A stretch of 64,000 nucleotides of DNA from VXYK01 sp965221585 (GCA_965221585.1 OZ244898.1:1860001-1924000), one strand, 5' to 3'; counted from the first letter of the stretch, positions 25,351 through 34,199 are shown. Notes: a model not told the origin generated them from the letters alone. Program-made: numbers and translations.

Positions 25351-28300
25351 CGCCTCTGCCCAATCACCGGCCGGATCACAACCACGCCAATCAACAGCAC
25401 GATCGCCGAGAGTTGCACCATCAACACCCAGCGCCTCCAGGGCGCGGTCACGTAGGTCAGCTCACCGATGCCGCCGCCCTGCGGCGAGAACGCGGTCGCG
25501 TAACCGACGGAATGTCGCTGCGGAACTCGGGAACCGTCAACTTCAAAGATCCATGACGGATCCGCAGTCTGCGCCAGGAACACCTCCGTGCCATCCGGAA
25601 TCGAACCAGAGACGTGGTCGCCGCGGCCCGACATGACCCCTGCCGTTCCCGATATGGGCACCGCAGCGAGATCCGCAACCTGGTCGATACCACTGTCGAA
25701 ACCCAAAGACGCGGCGGCCCGTACCGAAGTCCATTCGGTGTTGGCGTATACCTCGACGGCGCTGTTGATCCCCTCCAGGCGCCTCAGGTCGAGCTGAGAC
25801 GCAATCGCACCCCGCACACTCTCCGGTATCGAAACCGCATCATCGGGGTCGCTGAAAGGGGCCGGGGCTAGTCGGTCCAGCATGACCACATAACGGACAC
25901 CGAGCCCACCGAGTTCCCTGCCGAGACGTATCGTCTCGCCGTTGAGTGCGCGCCGAACCGCCTCGGAAACCATCGGAGCCGCCCCTGGGTCCACCGCCGG
26001 AAGACGATCCGAAAGCCTCGGAAACCCGTCAATGGAGGCAACCCAGGCCAGATCTGCAGCCAACGGACGTCCGTCGGACAGGATCGTCTCGGGTCCTCCG
26101 ATCCACAAGACTCGATAGCTTCCGTCCCTCAACGGGTCAGCGAAGGGCAGCACATCCTCGTAATCGCCGCGAGGCATCCCCCAGCGCCCGGACTCCGCCA
26201 ACGCGAGCCCCGGAATCGAACCGGCCATCCCAGCCACGACCGCCAAGGGAAGCAGAGCCTGACGCCAGCCGAACCCTGCCGCCGGTAGATCATGTTCAAA
26301 CGCAACTATCGCGGCACCGCAGGTCAGCGCAACCCCCACCGCCGCTGTCGACAACAGGACGCTGTTATCGGGCATGCCGAACGGCAGCCAACCCAAAGCC
26401 GCGACCCAAGTCAGACCCCAACTGACAATCGCCACCGACCAGCCGCGGACCGCCAGCCCGAACCGCCATGAACGCCCGATAACCATCGGGATGACCATCA
26501 AAACCGCGAAAGCCCAGACAAACGCTCCCGGTTCGGTCGGCCCGATATTGAAACTGACGATGTCGCGTAGCGGCAATTCAGAAGCTGAGCCGTCACGCCC
26601 CCCGGCCAACGGCTCCCAGGTCGCACCGCTCGCGAACAAGTCCGCCAAAAATGGCAGGGCAAGTAGCGATATCACCGGCAGAGCCATGAACACGCAGCCG
26701 AACATTCGCAACATTGCTTTGAGGTCGGCGCTGAGGAGCGCTGCCAGCACGAGCCCCGCGACCATCGGAACCAGGATCAAACCCGCGGACAGATCGAACA
26801 GGGCGGTCACGCCGACAGACGCACCGATGGTTCCACCGATGGGAATCATGCGATGCCAAGTGCCATCCGAAGAGCCCGTCGACCACACCGACTGTGCCTT
26901 CAGCAACCCAGCGAGCAGCCACGGCGCCAACGAATAGGCATAGATGCCGGCGATACTCGCAGTGGCAACCGCAGCCCAGGGCAGCGGAATCACCGCGTAC
27001 ACGAACAACGAGCCGAGCTGGGCCCGACGAGAACCCGTGGGCCGCAGCATCCGCCAAGCCCCGACCAGACCCACCACGATCGGGAACAACACCCAGAGTG
27101 TGCGCACCAGACCCACCGCACCACCCGAAAGGACCGAGAACAGTCCAAGGAGACCAACCACACTGGAGGCAGTACCGGAACTGCCCATGTCGCGCTCCCG
27201 CCATCCACTCCACCACTCACCGATCATCTCTGTACCCGAACCGCCGAACGGCAGGTAGTCGCCGATCGCAGGAACGCCCTGCGCGATCAGCGACCGCGAC
27301 CCGAACAACACGAACAACCCGATCAACGCCCAGACCACCGCCGAGATCCGGGCCGTTCCGGTACGCATCACCGAGGCCAGTTCCTGGCCCACCACGTGCG
27401 CCCCGTCCGGACCGAAGCGTCCCCTGATCGCCGCGTTCAGCCGCACGCTCCCGGCCTGCTGAAGTGCCCGGACGTCCGCATAGCGAACCCTTCTCTGGCG
27501 TCGCAACGCCTTGCGTCGCGAATGGATCTCCCCCAGACGGGCGAAATTCCAGACCCACGCCCCCCAGATGTCCCGGAAATGGCCGAACCGCCGACCGAAC
27601 AGAGCGACCATCGACTCCCCGAACGAGAACATCAACGCCAGAGGGAGCAGATAGAACAGCGACGGGAGACTCGACGTGACCAGCACGGTCCGAAGCTGGT
27701 GACGGGCACCGAGACGCTCGGAGTCCGTGCTCTTCCGGGTCGAGAGCGCCTGGCGGTGCCGCACCCGGGCGTCGGGAACCGCCATCACCCTAGCTCCAGC
27801 CAGTTGTGCCCTGAAACAAAGGTCCACGTCCTCACAGTGGTAGGGCATCTCGGGATCAAAACCGTCGAGGCTCCTGAACAGGTCGGTGCGGATCAGAATG
27901 CAGGCGGAGGGCACCGCGAAGACATCCACCACCGCGTCGTACTGCTCCTGGTCGATCTCTCCAGGCTCCACAACGTCGGCAGCCACCGCGAAACGGTCGA
28001 CGATGTAAGCAACATGCTGCAGTCGGTCGGGACTGTCCCAGTCAAGCAGCTTCGGGCCGACGATCCCTGCGTTGGACCGCAGCGACTCAACCACAAGCAG
28101 CCGTACCGCGTCCGGTTCCAATGCGATGTCGTCGTGGCAGATCATCAGGAACACAGGGTCGACATGCGTGTCGAGCAGTGAATTCGCCGCGGCCGAGAAC
28201 CCGTCGGTGTCAGAAGCATCCAGTACCGACGCCTCCGGCAGAAGAGCCTCCACCCGAGCCGGCATCGAGGGATCGCCCGCGGCGTCCACCACCATGACCT

Positions 28301-28481
28301 CAAGACGCGGATAGTCCTGCGTGGCCAGGCTCTCCAAGGTCTCGTCGAACCAGTCACCGGGGGCGTGGGCGACAATCACCGCAAGGACCGAAGGCGTCGT
28401 GTCCCGCGCACCGGCGGTCAAACCGGTCTCGGCCCCGGGCGCCTGTTCGTCACCAGTCAACAGAGTCTGATCGTCTGCCAC
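25347..28481 (-). CDS. GT2 glycosyltransferase with large polytopic membrane domain
   Basis: 1044 residues. The N-terminal domain (about 30-260) is a GT2 fold: VLAVIVAHAPGDWFDETL, the HDDIAL metal motif and YHCEDVDLCFRAQLAG, as in rhamnosyl/galactofuranosyl transferase-like enzymes. The remaining ~750 residues contain about 14 membrane helices and an extracytoplasmic domain near 790-1010 (GVRYVVMLDRLAP, DPSWIFEVDG). The architecture matches large actinobacterial GT2/membrane proteins encoded next to DUF5719. It could both transfer a sugar in the cytoplasm and handle the lipid-linked product across the membrane. GTG start at 28481, with TAACCT 9 nt upstream. Confidence 0.82.
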   Translation of the reverse strand: MADDQTLLTGDEQAPGAETGLTAGARDTTPSVLAVIVAHAPGDWFDETLESLATQDYPRLEVMVVDAAGDPSMPARVEALLPEASVLDASDTDGFSAAANSLLDTHVDPVFLMICHDDIALEPDAVRLLVVESLRSNAGIVGPKLLDWDSPDRLQHVAYIVDRFAVAADVVEPGEIDQEQYDAVVDVFAVPSACILIRTDLFRSLDGFDPEMPYHCEDVDLCFRAQLAGARVMAVPDARVRHRQALSTRKSTDSERLGARHQLRTVLVTSSLPSLFYLLPLALMFSFGESMVALFGRRFGHFRDIWGAWVWNFARLGEIHSRRKALRRQRRVRYADVRALQQAGSVRLNAAIRGRFGPDGAHVVGQELASVMRTGTARISAVVWALIGLFVLFGSRSLIAQGVPAIGDYLPFGGSGTEMIGEWWSGWRERDMGSSGTASSVVGLLGLFSVLSGGAVGLVRTLWVLFPIVVGLVGAWRMLRPTGSRRAQLGSLFVYAVIPLPWAAVATASIAGIYAYSLAPWLLAGLLKAQSVWSTGSSDGTWHRMIPIGGTIGASVGVTALFDLSAGLILVPMVAGLVLAALLSADLKAMLRMFGCVFMALPVISLLALPFLADLFASGATWEPLAGGRDGSASELPLRDIVSFNIGPTEPGAFVWAFAVLMVIPMVIGRSWRFGLAVRGWSVAIVSWGLTWVAALGWLPFGMPDNSVLLSTAAVGVALTCGAAIVAFEHDLPAAGFGWRQALLPLAVVAGMAGSIPGLALAESGRWGMPRGDYEDVLPFADPLRDGSYRVLWIGGPETILSDGRPLAADLAWVASIDGFPRLSDRLPAVDPGAAPMVSEAVRRALNGETIRLGRELGGLGVRYVVMLDRLAPAPFSDPDDAVSIPESVRGAIASQLDLRRLEGINSAVEVYANTEWTSVRAAASLGFDSGIDQVADLAAVPISGTAGVMSGRGDHVSGSIPDGTEVFLAQTADPSWIFEVDGSRVPQRHSVGYATAFSPQGGGIGELTYVTAPWRRWVLMVQLSAIVLLIGVVVIRPVIGQRR

Positions 28482-28490
28482 AATCGACCG

Positions 28491-28496
28491 AGGTTA
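28491..28496 (-). promoter_or_regulatory. Candidate -10 for the GT2/DUF5719 operon
   Basis: TAACCT on the minus strand ends 9 nt before the GTG at 28481, with no Shine-Dalgarno. It faces the divergent promoter at 28540-28568. Confidence 0.35.
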
Positions 28497-28539
28497 CCGC
28501 CCACCAGCGCCGCGTTGGGTGAAGGCGCGGGCGGGTGTG

Positions 28540-28568
28540 TTGAGAGCAGGGCCGCTCGGGCCTAGAGT
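28540..28568 (+). promoter_or_regulatory. Sigma-70-type promoter for rmd-gmd-cofD-cofE
   Basis: TTGAGA (28540-28545), a 17-bp spacer and TAGAGT (28563-28568). This is the best full -35/-10 pair found in the window. A start about 8 nt downstream would fall on the ATG at 28577 of a short open frame that runs into rmd. Confidence 0.6.
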
Positions 28569-28576
28569 CTACGACG

Positions 28577-28657
28577 ATGCGCGGTCGACCGGTGAACAAC
28601 AACGGTCGACCGACCGCTGCGAACGCCGCGACTCGAGGCACGATATGCGTGCACTAG
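28577..28657 (+). CDS. Possible 26-codon leaderless upstream ORF overlapping rmd
   Basis: ATG at 28577, 8 nt after the -10 hexamer, opens MRGRPVNNNGRPTAANAATR and stops with TAG at 28655-28657, 12 nt after the rmd ATG (28645) in another frame. If the mRNA starts at 28577 as the promoter suggests, ribosomes would translate this leaderless peptide first and could re-initiate at rmd. The peptide matches nothing I recognise. The coding claim is inference from geometry. Confidence 0.35.
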   Translation: MRGRPVNNNGRPTAANAATRGTICVH

Positions 28658-29565
28658 TAACCGGAGCCAACGGTTTCGTGGGGCTTCATCTCGTCGCCCA
28701 CCTCGCCTCCTGCGGCGACGAAGTCATCGAGTCCGACACCAACATCTTGAACCGGGAAGCGATCATCGCCACGATCACCGAAGCAAGACCTGACGTCGTG
28801 TACCACCTGGCAGCACAGGCAGACGTCGGTGGCTCCTGGCACTCGCCGGTGGAGACGCTGCGGGTCAACGTGGAGGGCACGCTCAACGTCTGTGACGCAG
28901 CCCGGCTCGCCGGCGTGCAACGCGTGCTCGGGATAACCAGCGCGGACGTGTACGGCAATGTCGACCAGGCCGACACCGGAGACCCACCGCTCGACGAGAC
29001 GACGCCGTTGCGCCCGCTCAGCCCCTACGCGGCGAGCAAGGCAGCAACGGAGTACATCTATCTGCAGGCCGGGCTGGGACACGGACTCAAGGTGGTTCTG
29101 GCGCGCAGTTTCAACCATCTCGGCCCGGGACAGTCCGACCGTTTCGTGGCGTCAGCCATCGCCAGCCGGATCGCGGCCAACGAACGCAACGGCAACACAA
29201 CCGTGTCCATCGGCAATCTCGAAGCCCGGAGGGACTTCACCGACGTCCGTGACGTCGTGCGGGCCTACCGTCTGCTGATAGAACACGGCACCCCCGGCGA
29301 TACCTACCATGTCTGCTCGGGCAGCCACCTCTCGATCCGAGAGATCGCAGAACAACTCGTAGGCTTGGCGGCATTCCCCATGACTCTCGAACCGGACCCG
29401 GAACTGCTGAGACCCGTCGATCTGAAGGTGCTGTGCGGCGACAACACCAAGATCCGCGCCCGAACCGGTTGGGAACCGCGGATCCCAATCGGGACAACCC
29501 TTCACGACCTGCTCGAATTCTGGCGCCACAACCCCGACGGCGTCGAGACCCCCCAACCCCGCTGA
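28645..29565 (+). CDS. rmd: GDP-4-dehydro-6-deoxy-D-mannose reductase-like
   Basis: 306 residues from ATG 28645 (MRALVTGANGFVGLHL). An in-frame upstream extension exists but precedes the Rossmann motif with unrelated residues. Features are TGANGFVG, YHLAAQADVGGSW, the serine region ITSADVYGNV and the catalytic YAASK. It resembles RMD, which reduces the Gmd product to GDP-D-rhamnose, and gmd follows 13 bp downstream, supporting that role. GDP-6-deoxy-talose synthesis by a related reductase cannot be excluded. The promoter at 28540-28568 drives rmd-gmd-cofD-cofE. Confidence 0.8.
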   Translation: MRALVTGANGFVGLHLVAHLASCGDEVIESDTNILNREAIIATITEARPDVVYHLAAQADVGGSWHSPVETLRVNVEGTLNVCDAARLAGVQRVLGITSADVYGNVDQADTGDPPLDETTPLRPLSPYAASKAATEYIYLQAGLGHGLKVVLARSFNHLGPGQSDRFVASAIASRIAANERNGNTTVSIGNLEARRDFTDVRDVVRAYRLLIEHGTPGDTYHVCSGSHLSIREIAEQLVGLAAFPMTLEPDPELLRPVDLKVLCGDNTKIRARTGWEPRIPIGTTLHDLLEFWRHNPDGVETPQPR

Positions 29566-29578
29566 GACAAGGACCACT

Positions 29579-30559
29579 GTGGCTGAACGCGCGCTAATTA
29601 CAGGAATCACCGGCCAGGACGGCTCATACCTGGCCGAGATGCTACTCGCCAAGGGCTACGACGTAATCGGCATGGTGCGCCGCTCGAGCACCGTCAACTT
29701 CGAACGCATCGCCCATATCCAGGACCAGCTGCGCTTCGCTCCCGGCGACCTGCTCGACGAGGTGTCGATGATCGAGATCCTCAGGACCTACAGACCGACG
29801 GAGATCTACAACCTGGCAGCGCAGTCGTTCGTCCAGACATCCTTCGGCCAGCCTGTCCTGACCGGTGAGACCACCGCTCTGGGAGTGACCCGCCTGCTCG
29901 ACGCGGTCCGGCTCGTCGACCCTGAGATACGCTTCTACCAGGCCAGCTCATCGGAGATGTTCGGCAAGGTTCAAGAGGTTCCGCAGACCGAGACGACGCC
30001 GTTCCATCCGCGCAGTCCCTACGGCGTGGCCAAGGTCTACGGGCATTGGATCACGGTCAACTATCGCGAGAGCTACGGCCTGCACGCCACGTCCGGAATC
30101 CTCTTCAACCATGAGAGTCCTCGCCGCGGGATGGAGTTCGTGACCCGCAAGATCAGCCATGCCGTGGCGCGGATCAAACTCGGACAGGCCGACGAACTCC
30201 GCCTCGGGAACCTTGATGCGAAACGTGACTGGGGATTCGCGGCCGACTACGTGGACGCCATGTGGCGGATGCTGCAACGGAACGAGCCCGAGGACTACGT
30301 GATCTGCACAGGGGAGACGCACTCGGTGCGCGAGTTCTGTCAACTCGCTTTCGATCACGTCGGCTTGAGTTGGCAGGACCATGTCGTGATCGACGAGTCG
30401 TTCATGCGGCCCGCAGAAGTCGATCTCCTCGTGGGTGACGCCTCGAAGGCCAAGGCCGACCTCGACTGGACGCCTCAGACATCGTTCGGTGATCTCGTAC
30501 GGCTCATGGTCGACGCCGACCTCGACCTGCTCGAGGGTCGCCTTCGAGGTCTGGCTTGA
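29579..30559 (+). CDS. gmd: GDP-mannose 4,6-dehydratase
   Basis: 326 residues with a GTG start at 29579 (MAERALITGITGQDGSYLAE). TGITGQDG is the Gmd-specific nucleotide motif. Others are MVRRSSTVNFERI, YNLAAQSFVQTSF and the catalytic YGVAK, then FNHESPRRG. The enzyme converts GDP-mannose to GDP-4-keto-6-deoxymannose. Two different consumers are in the window: the adjacent rmd (GDP-D-rhamnose) and fcl at 45902 (GDP-L-fucose). Its stop overlaps the cofD start by 4 bp (TTGA). Confidence 0.95.
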   Translation: MAERALITGITGQDGSYLAEMLLAKGYDVIGMVRRSSTVNFERIAHIQDQLRFAPGDLLDEVSMIEILRTYRPTEIYNLAAQSFVQTSFGQPVLTGETTALGVTRLLDAVRLVDPEIRFYQASSSEMFGKVQEVPQTETTPFHPRSPYGVAKVYGHWITVNYRESYGLHATSGILFNHESPRRGMEFVTRKISHAVARIKLGQADELRLGNLDAKRDWGFAADYVDAMWRMLQRNEPEDYVICTGETHSVREFCQLAFDHVGLSWQDHVVIDESFMRPAEVDLLVGDASKAKADLDWTPQTSFGDLVRLMVDADLDLLEGRLRGLA

Positions 30560-31491
30560 GACACACCGTTCTCGCCGGAGGGGTCGGCGCGGCGCGATAT
30601 CTGCAGGGTGCCGTTGAGGCCTTCGATCCCGCTGAAGTCACCGCCGTGGTCAATGTCGCCGACGATGTGACCCTCCATGGCCTGCGCGTCTGCCCCGACC
30701 TCGACACCTGCACTTACACGCTGGCCGGGGCAATCGATCCCGAACGGGGCTGGGGCCTCGTCGATGAGACTTTCGAGGCGATGGCCACACTCGGACGCTA
30801 CGGAGGGCTCGACTGGTTCTCGCTCGGCGACCAAGACCTCGGCACCCACCTCTACCGCACCCAGCGACTGATCGAAGGCGCCACCCTCACCGAAGTAACC
30901 AGGGAAATATGCGAAGCCTGGGGAGTCGAGGCAACACTCGTGCCCGTCAGCAACGACCCGATCGAAACCAGAGTCACGCTCGCCAGCGGCGAAGAAATCA
31001 GCTTCCAGGAGTATTTCGTCCGCCTGGCCCACAGCGTGGAGATCTCATCTTTGCGTTTCGTCGGCGCAGAGAGCGCGAAACCCTCAACTGAGGCCCTCGA
31101 GGCGATCGATTCGGCCGAGACGCTGGTGATCGCGCCCAGCAACCCCGCAGTGTCGATCCAGCCACTGCTCTCCGTGCCCGCGATCGAGTCTGCCGTGCGC
31201 GCCCGGCGCTCACGGAATGTCGCCGTCTCACCGATAGTCGGCGGCAGAGCGCTGAAGGGTCCCGCCGACAGGATGATGCGCGAACTCGGCGAACAAGCGA
31301 CCGTGCTGGGTGTGGCTCGCCGCTACCAGGGCTTGGCCGCAACGCTCGTGATCGACGAGATCGACTCCGAGTTCGCTGACCAGATCGAGGATCTGGGAAT
31401 GCGGGCGATCGCGGTACCGACCGTCATGTCAGAACCGGGTATCGCGCGGGCTCTGGCCGAGACCTGCCATCGAGCGGGAGCGCCGCGGTGA
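30556..31491 (+). CDS. cofD: CofD/FbiA, F420 phospholactate or PEP transferase
   Basis: 311 residues with a TTG start overlapping the gmd stop. Family strings are VLAGGVGAARYLQGA at the N terminus, NVADDVTLHGLRVCPDLDT with TYTLAG, and APSNPAVSIQPLLSVPAI. CofD/FbiA joins the activated C3 acid (phosphoenolpyruvate or lactate, as its guanosine diphosphate derivative) to the riboflavin-like Fo to give (dehydro-)F420-0. cofE follows with a 4-bp overlap. CofC and the Fo synthase are not in the window. Confidence 0.94.
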   Translation: MRHTVLAGGVGAARYLQGAVEAFDPAEVTAVVNVADDVTLHGLRVCPDLDTCTYTLAGAIDPERGWGLVDETFEAMATLGRYGGLDWFSLGDQDLGTHLYRTQRLIEGATLTEVTREICEAWGVEATLVPVSNDPIETRVTLASGEEISFQEYFVRLAHSVEISSLRFVGAESAKPSTEALEAIDSAETLVIAPSNPAVSIQPLLSVPAIESAVRARRSRNVAVSPIVGGRALKGPADRMMRELGEQATVLGVARRYQGLAATLVIDEIDSEFADQIEDLGMRAIAVPTVMSEPGIARALAETCHRAGAPR

Positions 31492-32189
31492 GCAGGCTGG
31501 AGATCTTCGCGGTGACCGGTATCGGCGAGGTTCGACCCGGCGACGACCTGGCCTCTTTGATCCTCGACGCAGATGCCGATCTCAAAGACCGCGACTGCCT
31601 GGTGATCACCCAGAAAGTCGTGTCCAAGGCCGAGAACCGGCTCGTCGCGCTCGACCCCGACGATCCGCTGTCGCACAAGCCGTTGGTGGAGCGGGAATCG
31701 GTGCGGGTGCTGAGACGACGAGGCGACCTGATAATCAGCGAGACGAGCCACGGGTTCGTGTGTGCCAACGCCGGGATCGACCTGTCGAACGTCGAGGGAG
31801 GCCAGGCCGCTCTCTTGCCGACGGACAGCGACCGTTCGGCTCGCGGGATCCGCGACAGACTCAAGGCCCGAGTCGGGGTCGATGTGGGGGTGGTGGTCAG
31901 CGACACCTTCGGACGACCCTGGCGGAGGGGGGTGACCGATGTAGCCATCGGCTGCGCCGGCATCGCGGCCATTGTCGATCTTCGCGGATCAACCGATACT
32001 TTCGGCCGTGAACTGATGGTGACCGAAGTCGCCACGGTGGACGAGATCGCTGCCGCCGCCGATCTGGTCATGGGCAAGGCTGAAGGCACGCCCGCGGCAA
32101 TCGTGCGAGGGCTTCGTGACGAGTGGTTCAGACCCAGCAGCGTGGTCGGCGAGATCGTCCGCTCCCCCGCCGAAGACCTGTTCCGCTAG
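31488..32189 (+). CDS. cofE: Coenzyme F420:glutamate ligase CofE, single domain
   Basis: 233 residues with a GTG start coupled to cofD. Typical motifs are VTGIGEVRPGDDLASLI, CLVITQKVVSKAENR, GFVCANAGIDLSNV and VSDTFGRPWRRGVTDVAIG. It adds L-glutamate residues to F420-0 with GTP. Mycobacterial FbiB is about twice as long because of a C-terminal nitroreductase-like domain that reduces dehydro-F420-0. That domain is absent here, so the reductase would have to be elsewhere, as known from some actinobacteria and archaea. The TAG stop shares the CTAG at 32186-32189 with the convergent galE stop. Confidence 0.94.
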   Translation: MSRLEIFAVTGIGEVRPGDDLASLILDADADLKDRDCLVITQKVVSKAENRLVALDPDDPLSHKPLVERESVRVLRRRGDLIISETSHGFVCANAGIDLSNVEGGQAALLPTDSDRSARGIRDRLKARVGVDVGVVVSDTFGRPWRRGVTDVAIGCAGIAAIVDLRGSTDTFGRELMVTEVATVDEIAAAADLVMGKAEGTPAAIVRGLRDEWFRPSSVVGEIVRSPAEDLFR

Positions 32190-33199
32190 CGGCCGTAACC
32201 GTCAGGGTTCTGGCACTGCCAGCGCCAATGGTCCCGCATCATGTCGTCGATGTCCCGGGTCGCCCGCCAACCGAGCAACTCGGCGGCCAGTTCCGTAGCC
32301 GCCCAGGTCTTGGCGATGTCTCCAGCACGACGCTCGCAGATCTCGTAGGGAATGGCCGCGCCTGTCGCCCGCCTGGCCGCTTCGATCAATTCGAGCACGC
32401 TGGTGCCCGTGCCCGTGCCCACATTTACTGCAACGGCTCCCCGATGCCCCCCGGCCAAGACATCGAGGGCAGCGACGTGGGCCTCCGCCAGATCCACGAC
32501 ATGTATGTAGTCGCGGACTCCGGACCCGTCGACGGTGTCGTAGTCGCCGCCGAAAACCTGCAGCGAGGCGCGCCTGCCGCAGGCCACCTGCATAACCAGC
32601 GGCACCAGATTGTTGGGAATGTCGTTGGGGTCTTCGCCGAGTGTTCCAGAGGGGTGCGCGCCGACCGGATTGAAGTAGCGCAACATCATCGCGTCCATCG
32701 GCCGAACCGCGCAGACATCGGTGATGATCTGCTCGCTCATCAGCTTCGTCCAACCGTAGGGACTCTCCGCTGCCACGGGTGCCGACTCATTGACCGGCAG
32801 GACTTCGGGCTGTCCATAAACGGTGCAGGACGACGAGTGGACAAGTCTGTCGACTCCATGGTCGAGCATCGCCTCCAACAGCCCGATCAGCGAACCCAAG
32901 TTGTTGCGGTAGTACGCGACCGGTTCGTCAACGGACTCCGCCACCGCCTTGTGAGCAGCGAAATGCACCACTTCGGAGATTGGATGGGAAGCGAAGAGCC
33001 GGCGAACCGCAGCGCCGTCACACAGGTCGGCCTCGACGAGCGTGACCTCAGCGGTGGTGAGCGCCCGCACCGCTGCCACCGCGCGAGGCGAGGAATTGAC
33101 GAAGTTGTCGACGATGACCACGTCACGGCCCGTCTCAGCGAGGGCGACCGCTGTGTGGGAGCCTATGTACCCGGCTCCTCCAGTGACCAGAACAGCCAC
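32186..33199 (-). CDS. galE: UDP-glucose 4-epimerase
   Basis: 337 residues with GTG start 33199, 1 bp after the pyrophosphorylase stop. It has GGAGYIGS in the Rossmann motif, VVHFAAHKAVAESV, the SSSCTVYG serine region, a YGWTK catalytic pair, LRYFNPVGAHPSG and the C-terminal CQNPDGY typical of GalE. It interconverts UDP-glucose and UDP-galactose through a 4-keto intermediate. It supplies galactose for the many glycosyltransferases in the window. UDP-GlcNAc activity is possible in some family members and is not excluded. Confidence 0.93.
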   Translation of the reverse strand: MAVLVTGGAGYIGSHTAVALAETGRDVVIVDNFVNSSPRAVAAVRALTTAEVTLVEADLCDGAAVRRLFASHPISEVVHFAAHKAVAESVDEPVAYYRNNLGSLIGLLEAMLDHGVDRLVHSSSCTVYGQPEVLPVNESAPVAAESPYGWTKLMSEQIITDVCAVRPMDAMMLRYFNPVGAHPSGTLGEDPNDIPNNLVPLVMQVACGRRASLQVFGGDYDTVDGSGVRDYIHVVDLAEAHVAALDVLAGGHRGAVAVNVGTGTGTSVLELIEAARRATGAAIPYEICERRAGDIAKTWAATELAAELLGWRATRDIDDMMRDHWRWQCQNPDGYGR

Positions 33200-33200
33200 G

Positions 33201-34199
33201 TCACCCGCTCATCTTCGATCCGTCAACAAGTTGACCGGCATCGACGCTCTGGTCATCGCCGAGGATCGACATGCCGGTGACCTTGGCGCCTTCCCCGACA
33301 CGGGCCCGAGGGCCGACGATGGACCCGTCGACGAGGGCATCGGCGGCGATCTCTGCACCGCCCATGACGATGCTGTCACGAACGACTGCGCCGGCAGCAA
33401 CAGTCGCCTCAGCCATCACTACCGACCTTTCGACCACAGCGCTGTCAGCGACGGTCGCCTCAGGCGATTCGGCGAGAATCTCAGCGCCCCGAACGCCGGT
33501 GATCAGGTCCATCTGCGCCTGTACATAACTTGCCGGGGTTCCGATGTCGATCCAGTAGGCGTCAGAACGCAGGGCCCAGAGGCCGCGTTCGGCAACAATC
33601 GCCGGGAATATCTCCCTCTCGATGGAAACCCGGCGACCGCTGGCGATCCGGCCCAGAGTCTCGGGTTCAAGCACGTATATTCCGGCATTGATCCAGTCCG
33701 TCGGAGCTTCATCCCGGTTCGGCTTCTCGACGAATCCCAACACCCGGCCTTCGGCGTCGGTCGGCACGACCCCGAAACGCGACGGGTCCTGTACTCGTGT
33801 CAGCGCGATCGTTGCCTCCGCGCCGACGGCGTGGTGCCGGTCCCACAACGACTTGATGTCGATATCGGTCAGCACATCACCGTTCAGGACGATGAACGGC
33901 TCGTCGACACCCGCTGCATCGGCTGCGAAACGGACCGCGCCGGCCGTGTCGAGCGGCTCCGGCTCGACGGCATATCTGAGCGAGACACCAACGCACTGGG
34001 CGTCGGGATAAGCGGCGCGAAACAAGTCTTCCTTGTAGCCCAGGGCGAGGATCACCTCACTGACCCCGGCTCTCTTCAGGCTGCTGACGACGTATTCGAT
34101 CATCGGCCTGTGGGCGACCGACAACATCTGTTTCGGAGTCGTCACCGTCAACGGTCGCAGCCTCGTTCCGAAGCCACCAACCAGTACAACGGCCTTCAT
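33201..34199 (-). CDS. manC: GDP-mannose pyrophosphorylase (sugar-1-P nucleotidyltransferase)
   Basis: 332 residues. The activating loop GGFGTRLRPLT is at 8-18, followed by PKQMLSVAHRPMIEYV, the metal-binding LNGDVLTDID and the substrate motif FVEKPNRDE with NAGIYVLEP. After about 235 residues, a left-handed beta-helix of hexapeptide-like repeats (VADSAVVERSVVMAEATV and similar) follows. This arrangement is that of the actinobacterial mannose-1-phosphate guanylyltransferase. It links manA/manB to gmd. A glucose-1-phosphate specificity remains possible from sequence alone. AGGGG lies 7 nt before the ATG. It follows the His-rich membrane gene and precedes galE. Confidence 0.85.
   Translation of the reverse strand: MKAVVLVGGFGTRLRPLTVTTPKQMLSVAHRPMIEYVVSSLKRAGVSEVILALGYKEDLFRAAYPDAQCVGVSLRYAVEPEPLDTAGAVRFAADAAGVDEPFIVLNGDVLTDIDIKSLWDRHHAVGAEATIALTRVQDPSRFGVVPTDAEGRVLGFVEKPNRDEAPTDWINAGIYVLEPETLGRIASGRRVSIEREIFPAIVAERGLWALRSDAYWIDIGTPASYVQAQMDLITGVRGAEILAESPEATVADSAVVERSVVMAEATVAAGAVVRDSIVMGGAEIAADALVDGSIVGPRARVGEGAKVTGMSILGDDQSVDAGQLVDGSKMSG

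Noticed and set aside
28546..28562. Regulatory element GGGCCGCTCGGGCC shared with about 35174-35187
   Set aside because: The 14-bp match occurs twice in GC-rich intergenic DNA, with only a 4-bp self-complementary stem. Too weak to call without a genome-wide count.
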